Source: Marinobacter sp. (GTDB taxonomy: Bacteria; Pseudomonadota; Gammaproteobacteria; Pseudomonadales; Oleiphilaceae). Taken from it: DNA of 49,400 nucleotides. Where the stretch lies: positions 1 through 49,400 of the forward strand of contig JAAZVL010000002.1 of the NCBI GenBank assembly GCA_018623515.1. Direction: 5' to 3'. The first letter of the stretch is position 1. The number at the start of each line of letters is the position of its first letter. Positions 43,953-49,400 of the stretch are shown here, one piece after another. A program made the position numbers and the translations under genes. Below the pieces are notes generated by a model. It was not told where the DNA came from. It was given only the letters and a program-made list of their open reading frames with translations, and ran no database searches.

Positions 43953-43968
43953 TGGCACAGCCGTTGCT
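43953..43968 (+). promoter_or_regulatory. Sigma-54 (-24/-12) promoter of the YCF48-RND-DUF1302 operon
   Basis: TGGCACAGCCGTTGCT is a full match to TGGCAC-N5-TTGC and identical over all 16 bases to the dmpK promoter core. The predicted start site is near 43980, leaving a leader of about 38 bases before the YCF48-like gene. The upstream 43768-43952 carries three DmpR-like sites. Confidence 0.92.
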
Positions 43969-44017
43969 GAGTCACCGTCAGTCGCTTTATCCACAAAAAC
44001 AAAGACGGTGACATAAC

Positions 44018-45019
44018 ATGCCATACGCTTCGGAATGCCCTCGTGGCAAATTCCCTCCTTCCTTTGCCATCGCCGGTCTGTCCGCGATGCTGCTGACCGG
44101 ATGTGAAGCACCGCTGAATCTCGACGCTGTCAGGGAACAATCCCAACAGGCCATTCAGCGCACCGACTTCTTTCAATCCGTGGCGCAGAACGATCAGGTG
44201 GTTGCCATGGCCGGTAACACCGGCGCGCTGCTGGTAAGCCAGAATGGCGGTCAGGACTGGCAACGAATCCCCCTACCCACCAACGAAAGTTTCCTTTCCC
44301 TGGACACCTGTCCGGACGGAAGCTTCATTGCGCTGACCTTCGACAACCAGCTCTGGCACGGCACGCCCGCCGGAACCGAATGGAACTCCCACGAATTGCC
44401 AAGCCAGGAACAGATGATGACAGCCACCTGCGCGCCCGATGGCTCCTGGTGGGCAGGTGGCAGCTTCACCACGCTGCAGAGTTCCGCTGATCAGGGAGCA
44501 ACCTGGAACGAAACCACCCTGAACGAAGACGCGATCCTGACCAATCTCCAGTTTCTGGATCCTGATACCGCCATTGCCACCGGCGAGTACGGGCTGGTTC
44601 TGAAAACCGAGGACGCCGGCCAAACCTGGGATTACGCCGGCTACCTGCCAGAGGAGTTCTATCCCCACTCCGCTCACTTCGCGTCGGCCGACGAGGGCTG
44701 GGTTGGCGGCCTTAACGGATTCATCTACCACACCACCGATGGTGGCGAGAGCTGGAGCCGCCAGCCTACTGATACCAGCATGCCGGTCTTCGGTTTTATT
44801 CATGCTGAAGGTGCCCTGTTCGCCCTTGGCGACAATGCCACGGTCCTCGCACTCCAAGGCGACCAATGGCAGAGCCTGGAAACCCCCAACCAGCCGCTGT
44901 ATCTGCGCGATGGCGTTCTCCTGGAGAACCGTCAACTCCTGGTGGCCGGGGGCCGGGGGCTGCTTCTTCATCTCGACATTCCTGTGGCCAACCTGGCCAG
45001 TAACAACCGAGGAAACTGA
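44018..45019 (+). CDS. YCF48/BNR-repeat lipoprotein of the RND operon
   Basis: This 333-residue protein has a signal ending in a lipobox (AMLLTGC, Cys near 29), so it should be a lipoprotein at the periplasmic face. The rest is a beta-propeller with repeated Asp-box-like units such as SQNGGQDWQRI, SSADQGATWNE, TEDAGQTWDYA and TTDGGESWSRQ. These fit the YCF48/photosynthesis-system-II-assembly-like family. In other proteobacteria such proteins sit next to MMPL/RND and DUF1302 genes. The gap to the RND gene is 2 bases. The ribosome site is weak, which leaves the exact start slightly open. Confidence 0.85.
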   Translation: MPYASECPRGKFPPSFAIAGLSAMLLTGCEAPLNLDAVREQSQQAIQRTDFFQSVAQNDQVVAMAGNTGALLVSQNGGQDWQRIPLPTNESFLSLDTCPDGSFIALTFDNQLWHGTPAGTEWNSHELPSQEQMMTATCAPDGSWWAGGSFTTLQSSADQGATWNETTLNEDAILTNLQFLDPDTAIATGEYGLVLKTEDAGQTWDYAGYLPEEFYPHSAHFASADEGWVGGLNGFIYHTTDGGESWSRQPTDTSMPVFGFIHAEGALFALGDNATVLALQGDQWQSLETPNQPLYLRDGVLLENRQLLVAGGRGLLLHLDIPVANLASNNRGN

Positions 45020-45021
45020 TC

Positions 45022-47487
45022 ATGGCCGGACTGCACCGTTTCACGCATTTCCTGCACCTGCTGGAACTCTGGATCTTCAGGAATCCGAGGAAAGTACTGA
45101 CGCTGATCGCACTGCTCACGCTGTTCTTCGCCCTGCGGATTCCGGGACTGAAAATCTATACGGACTTTGCGGATCTGCTACCGCAGCAGCATCCCTACAT
45201 TGAGCTGCATAACAGCATCAAGGACGACTTTGGCGGCGCCAACGTCCTGGTGGTCGGGGTTGAGTTCTCTGACGGCGACATCTTCTCCAACGAAAACCTG
45301 GCGACCATCGACCGGGTGACCCAGGCCGTCGACAACCTGCCCGGGGTCAATCACAACCTGGTGGCCAGCGTTACCCACCGCAACTCCCGGGAGATCTGGC
45401 TGACCGAGGTGGGCAGCATCAACTCCGAGCCCTACTACGATTCCACCCAGGGTAAATATTCCGAACAGGCTTTGGCGGAGATGAAAGCGGCCGTGGCCGC
45501 CAACCCCCGGGTTTACGGCCCCCTTGTGTCACCCGATATGAAGATGGCTTTGGTCAAGGCGCAGCTGATTGAGGGCAAGCTCGATTACGCCGAGACCTTT
45601 GCCCAACTGCAGGAACTGCGTCAGCAAGAGGCCCATGACGGCGTCACTATCTACGCCACCGGCCAGCCGGTGCTGGTGGGCTGGGCCTACACCTATATGG
45701 ACCAGATCCTGCAGATCTTTATCTTCACCGTACTCGCCATGCTCGCGTTGCTGGTGTTCCACTTCCGCAAGGCGTACGGCGTGCTCATTCCCCTTGGCGG
45801 CGTCCTGATCTCCACGATCTGGGGTCTTGGGATCATCAGTCTGCTCGGGTACAACCTGGACCCGCTCGGGCTGGTGATCCCCTTTTTGATTGCCGCCAGG
45901 GCCATGAGTCACGGCGTTCAGCTGGTGGAACGATATTACGCGGAGACGCGCGCCCTGGGCGAAGGCCCGAAGGCCGCCAAGGCGACCTTTGACAGTCTGT
46001 TCCGCCCCGGCTCCTTGGGTGTGGTTTCCGATGCCATCGGCCTGTCCCTGATCGCTATCGGCTCGATCCCACTCAATACCCACCTGGGTATCTATGCCTC
46101 CCTGTGGGCGATCACCGTAGTCTTCACCGTACTGATCGGCGTCCCGCTGCTACTGTCTATCCTGCCGACGCCCAGGAACGCCGAGATGCGGGAAACCGCA
46201 CTGCGTTACATCGGCAGCAGCTGTTCCCGGACCGTAACCCGCCCCGGCCGCGCCAAGGTGGTTCTGGTGGCGGCGGCCGTCGTGATGGGGGCGGGCGTTC
46301 TGGCAGCTTCCAATGTCCAGATCGGGGATTCCGAACCCGGCTCACCCATTCTCTACCCCGACCACGACTACAACATCTCCTCCCGGGTGGTGAATGACCG
46401 CTTCCCCGGCTCCGAAGAGCTGTATGTAATCGCGGAGACCGATGAGAAAGGCGGCCTGAAACGGCCAGAAGTGCTGAAGGCATTGTCCGACTTCCAGTCT
46501 CACATGCTGAGCGATCCAAGTGTCGGCGGCAGCAAGGGCCTGCCGGATCTGGTCAAACAGGTAAATCGCCTGATGCACAACGACGATCCGCGTTGGTACC
46601 AGATTCCCCATGACGAGCGCTATGTCGGCGGACTGATGTTCACTTACATGGCATCCAGTCCCATCCCCGGCGCCCTGGACGAGTTCAATGACACCGACGA
46701 CCGTGTCGCCAATCTGGTGTTCTTCTACAAGGACCGTCAGGGTGAAACCATTCGCCGCGCCATCCACATGGCCAAGCAATGGATTGCCGAGCACGGCAAC
46801 GACGTCGAAGGCCTGACCATCCGGTTGGCCGGCGGCACGCTCGGTGTGGCGGCAGCCATGAACGAATCCGCCTTCGACACCAACATGATCGTGCTGCCAC
46901 TGGTGTTCCTGCTGATCTTCGCCTTCGTGATGCTGTTCTACACCTCCTGGCACGCCGGCCTGATGATGCTGCTGGCGATGCTGTTCGCCACCACGCTGAC
47001 CTACGCCTACATGGGCCTCTATGGCCTGAGCATCGACATCAACACGGTACCGGTCATAGCAGTGGGTATCGGGGTCGGGATCGACTACTCGATCTACATG
47101 ATGGACCGGATCCGCGAGGAAATGGCCAAGTGTGGTGAACTGCGCGAGGCGGTACGCCGGGCCATCGCCACCACCGGCATGGCCATCAGCTTCACTGCGT
47201 TAACCCTGATGGCCGGCATTATCATGTGGGTAATTTTCTCCGACCTGCGCTTCCAGTCCGACGCCGCCATGCTGCTGTGCGTGATGATCGTGATCAACGG
47301 CATCGCCGCCATGCTGCTGGTGCCGTCCTGGGTACTGGTCTTCAAGCCGCGCTTCATCACCGACGTCTACGCCGACGAGGACGGCATTCTCCACGCCGAC
47401 CGTCAACGCCCTGAACCGACTCCCTCGCCCGCCAGCAACACACTGGAAGGCGACGGATACGTAGCCGGAGCACCTTCCCGGGCCTGA
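45022..47487 (+). CDS. RND-superfamily (MMPL-type) transporter
   Basis: This 821-residue inner-membrane protein has two repeats of one plus five helices, each with a large periplasmic domain. Helix 1 is VLTLIALLTLFFALRIPGL, followed by YTDFADLLPQQHPYIELHNS, the usual start of the MMPL/hopanoid-type porter domain. The first helix bundle is around residues 225-390. The second begins near 425, with VGIGVGIDYSIYMMDRIREEM in the conserved charged helix near 685-705. It is not an AcrB-type pump: it is shorter and has no adjoining membrane-fusion protein or TolC gene. Partner genes point to movement of a hydrophobic compound across the envelope. Direction and substrate are unknown. Confidence 0.88.
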   Translation: MAGLHRFTHFLHLLELWIFRNPRKVLTLIALLTLFFALRIPGLKIYTDFADLLPQQHPYIELHNSIKDDFGGANVLVVGVEFSDGDIFSNENLATIDRVTQAVDNLPGVNHNLVASVTHRNSREIWLTEVGSINSEPYYDSTQGKYSEQALAEMKAAVAANPRVYGPLVSPDMKMALVKAQLIEGKLDYAETFAQLQELRQQEAHDGVTIYATGQPVLVGWAYTYMDQILQIFIFTVLAMLALLVFHFRKAYGVLIPLGGVLISTIWGLGIISLLGYNLDPLGLVIPFLIAARAMSHGVQLVERYYAETRALGEGPKAAKATFDSLFRPGSLGVVSDAIGLSLIAIGSIPLNTHLGIYASLWAITVVFTVLIGVPLLLSILPTPRNAEMRETALRYIGSSCSRTVTRPGRAKVVLVAAAVVMGAGVLAASNVQIGDSEPGSPILYPDHDYNISSRVVNDRFPGSEELYVIAETDEKGGLKRPEVLKALSDFQSHMLSDPSVGGSKGLPDLVKQVNRLMHNDDPRWYQIPHDERYVGGLMFTYMASSPIPGALDEFNDTDDRVANLVFFYKDRQGETIRRAIHMAKQWIAEHGNDVEGLTIRLAGGTLGVAAAMNESAFDTNMIVLPLVFLLIFAFVMLFYTSWHAGLMMLLAMLFATTLTYAYMGLYGLSIDINTVPVIAVGIGVGIDYSIYMMDRIREEMAKCGELREAVRRAIATTGMAISFTALTLMAGIIMWVIFSDLRFQSDAAMLLCVMIVINGIAAMLLVPSWVLVFKPRFITDVYADEDGILHADRQRPEPTPSPASNTLEGDGYVAGAPSRA

Positions 47488-47501
47488 CCCGGAGGTGCTC
47501 C
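47467..47501 (+). other. Hairpin spanning the RND stop codon
   Basis: GGAGCACCT (47467-47475) pairs with AGGTGCTCC (47493-47501). An inner CCGGG/CCCGG stem places the RND TGA (47485-47487) in its loop. There is no T-run. It may control relative expression of the RND and DUF1302 genes. Confidence 0.55.
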
Positions 47502-47526
47502 ACCACAACCCAAACGAGGATCTGCC

Positions 47527-49400
47527 ATGCAAACAAAAATAAAAGGCCTGAGCTTCTGGTGCGCTGCCCTGTCCGGCGCCACCGGGCTCGTCCTGGCTCC
47601 GCTGTCCCCTGCTGTTGCTGCCGAGGATGCCAGGATCAATGGCTTCTATGAGAACGCGACGTATGCACGTGACGGTGTCGGACTTTCAAAATTCCGCAAC
47701 ACCATTCAACTGGAAGGGGAAAAGCGTTACGGCGACGTGGGCATTTTCAGCAATGTCTCGGTAAATGCCACACTCCGCGGCACCTATGACGGTGTTTATG
47801 ACCTGAATGAAGACGAATACGGCAGCGAGGCCGGTGGCCCCATTCAGCTCCAGGATCTGGCCCAGGGATCCGTTCCCCATGGGGGCGGTCTGGTTGTCCC
47901 GGGTACCGAGCTGGGCTTTGACATCACCGAGAACCCCAACGACGGAATGGTGGTTCTCGGTGAGCACCTGCACGACCAGGATAACGGTGTAGCCTTCGGT
48001 GTGCCGGTCCGGCCCTGTGATGTCGACAGCCGCGGCTGTATCGACGACTACCTGGACAAGGACGAGGACGAACTGCGGTTCCAGGAATTCAACGACCATC
48101 TGGATTTCATCCGGGAACTCTATGTCGATTTCGACCTGAATTTTGACAGCGGTAACGTGCTGAGTACCCGTCTGGGTAAACAGCAGGTGATCTGGGGCCG
48201 CACAGACCTGTTCCGGGTGCTGGACGTGATCAACCCGGTGGATTATTCCCGTAACAACATATACGACGAGCTGGAGGACATCCGCATTCCCATGTGGATC
48301 CTCAAGACGGACTACCGCATGGGCCCGACAGAGGTCTTCGACGGCCTGGCCTTTGACGATCTCAACTTCCAGGTGGTGTGGAACTTCGACGAGTTCCGCC
48401 CTCACGACATCGGCCAGTGCGGCCAGCCCAATGTTATCCTCGATGCCGGCTGTTTCTTCCGCGGCATGAACAACCTCTGGGAGAACGGTGGCACCGTCGC
48501 CAACTTTGCCGGCGCAACACCGGACGGCGGTCTTGCAACGGACTTCGGCCCCGGCCAGATCGGTATCCGCCGGGCCAACCTGCCCAGCTGGAAACTGTCC
48601 AATACCCAGCTTGGTCTGAAGATGGAAGGTGTCTACGGCGATCTGGGCTTCTCCCTGAATGCCCTGACCTACCGGTCCCAGCTGCCGTCACTGCGCGGTG
48701 GTATTCCTGCCGAAAACGCCTTCACCAGTGAAACAGCCGTATGGCCCTCACTCATCGCCTTTGACATCCATTTCCCCCGGGTCAACCTGGTTGGCGGCTC
48801 CCTGGATTACTACTCCCAGGGTATCGACACGGTATTCCGATTCGAGACCGCCTACACCTCCGGTGAGGAATTCGCCAATACCCTGCGGGAAAGGCTCTAT
48901 TCCGAGTCCGACGTGCTGCGTTACGTCGTGGGTGCGGACAAGAACATCTTTATCCCGTTCCTGAACGAGAACCAGTCGTTCCTGTTCTCCGGCCAGATCT
49001 TTGGCCAGCACATTCTTGATCACGAGCGTGAGCAACGGACCTACGGCGAAGCCGGTATTCCCGACTGGGAACACAACTGGATTGGCACCCTGCTGATTCA
49101 GGGTTTCTACATGAACAACCGGCTGACCCCGAAACTGATCACCGCCCATGATTTCCGTGCCCAGGCCACCACGCTGGCACCCAGCGTCGACTGGATTGTC
49201 ACTGACAACCTCAAACTCACTGCCGGCGCCAACATCAAGGTGGGTGACGGTGCCCGGAAGTTCGACGACTGCCGTTCCTGTAACCCCTGGGATCCGTTCA
49301 CCCAGGCCCCCGGTGTTGCGGATCACCAGCCGGGTGAATCCGCAGGCCTGTCCGGCTATGAGCCCCTCGGCCGCTTCAAGTCCGGCCCGATCGGTATGGC
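47527..49400 (+). CDS. DUF1302 family outer-membrane-type protein, partial
   Basis: The frame is open from ATG 47527 to the window end; 624 codons are visible and the C-terminus is missing. A signal peptide (ending near PAVAAE) is followed by a beta-strand-rich sequence with alternating aromatic residues: INGFYENATYARDGVG, LGKQQVIWGRTDLFRVLDVINPVDYS and LGLKMEGVYGDLGFSLNALTY. These are hallmarks of DUF1302, predicted outer-membrane barrels found with DUF1329, YCF48 and RND genes in degraders of sterols, hydrocarbons and aromatics. A DUF1329 gene could follow just outside the window. GAGG precedes the start. Confidence 0.85.
   Translation, partial: MQTKIKGLSFWCAALSGATGLVLAPLSPAVAAEDARINGFYENATYARDGVGLSKFRNTIQLEGEKRYGDVGIFSNVSVNATLRGTYDGVYDLNEDEYGSEAGGPIQLQDLAQGSVPHGGGLVVPGTELGFDITENPNDGMVVLGEHLHDQDNGVAFGVPVRPCDVDSRGCIDDYLDKDEDELRFQEFNDHLDFIRELYVDFDLNFDSGNVLSTRLGKQQVIWGRTDLFRVLDVINPVDYSRNNIYDELEDIRIPMWILKTDYRMGPTEVFDGLAFDDLNFQVVWNFDEFRPHDIGQCGQPNVILDAGCFFRGMNNLWENGGTVANFAGATPDGGLATDFGPGQIGIRRANLPSWKLSNTQLGLKMEGVYGDLGFSLNALTYRSQLPSLRGGIPAENAFTSETAVWPSLIAFDIHFPRVNLVGGSLDYYSQGIDTVFRFETAYTSGEEFANTLRERLYSESDVLRYVVGADKNIFIPFLNENQSFLFSGQIFGQHILDHEREQRTYGEAGIPDWEHNWIGTLLIQGFYMNNRLTPKLITAHDFRAQATTLAPSVDWIVTDNLKLTAGANIKVGDGARKFDDCRSCNPWDPFTQAPGVADHQPGESAGLSGYEPLGRFKSGPIGM

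Noticed and set aside
45022..47487. AcrB-type tripartite drug efflux pump
   Set aside because: At 821 residues it is about 200 shorter than AcrB-type pumps, has no neighbouring membrane-fusion or TolC gene, and its opening motif fits the MMPL-like RND branch.
1..49400. Mobile elements, CRISPR arrays, tRNA or rRNA genes
   Set aside because: No transposase, integrase, regularly spaced repeats or cloverleaf-like sequences were recognised. The dmp operon may be acquired, but no junction signal is visible inside the window.

Overview
The window looks like chromosomal DNA of a moderately GC-rich, marine or halotolerant gammaproteobacterium, most likely Marinobacter or a close relative. This is inferred from gene content: a TeaABCD-type ectoine TRAP transporter, polyamine ABC systems, a cytochrome c'/b pair, a complete phenol meta-cleavage cluster, and an RND/DUF1302 envelope module. 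I see no tRNA, rRNA, CRISPR array, insertion sequence, integrase or prophage.

Positions 1-5073 hold the end of a luciferase-like monooxygenase, a glutathione peroxidase, a small alpha/beta hydrolase and a four-gene TRAP operon (teaA-teaB-teaC-teaD) for compatible-solute uptake. From 5077 to 16400 most genes are on the minus strand: a membrane diguanylate cyclase, two consecutive polyamine-type ABC cassettes separated by a strong terminator, and an orphan TRAP binding protein with its own terminator. Positions 16570-28894 are a mixed housekeeping stretch: a SixA phosphatase fused to a CHAD domain, a DCC thiol protein, DUF3565, RarD, YchJ, TauE/SafE, an HD-GYP phosphodiesterase, a thioesterase, cytochrome c' facing a cytochrome b, a short RNase J, an orphan periplasmic binding protein, a DJ-1/PfpI protein and a MotA/MotB-like pair.

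Positions 28916-41691 (minus strand) carry a complete dmp-type operon in the classical order dmpKLMNOPQBCDEFGHI. It encodes multicomponent phenol hydroxylase, catechol 2,3-dioxygenase with its reactivating ferredoxin, and both meta-cleavage branches down to pyruvate and acetyl-CoA. One unrecognised gene follows at the end. A divergent dmpR-type regulator (42061-43767) has every phenol-sensing and zinc-binding residue known from MopR.

The most interesting signal is that dmpR is flanked on both sides by sigma-54 promoters with an identical 16-base -24/-12 core (41732-41747 minus, 43953-43968 plus). Each has an array of XylR/DmpR-like upstream activating sites. The second promoter drives an operon encoding a YCF48-like lipoprotein, an 821-residue RND/MMPL transporter and a DUF1302 protein that runs off the window end. 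I infer that phenol sensing by DmpR controls both catabolism and a dedicated envelope transport or tolerance module.
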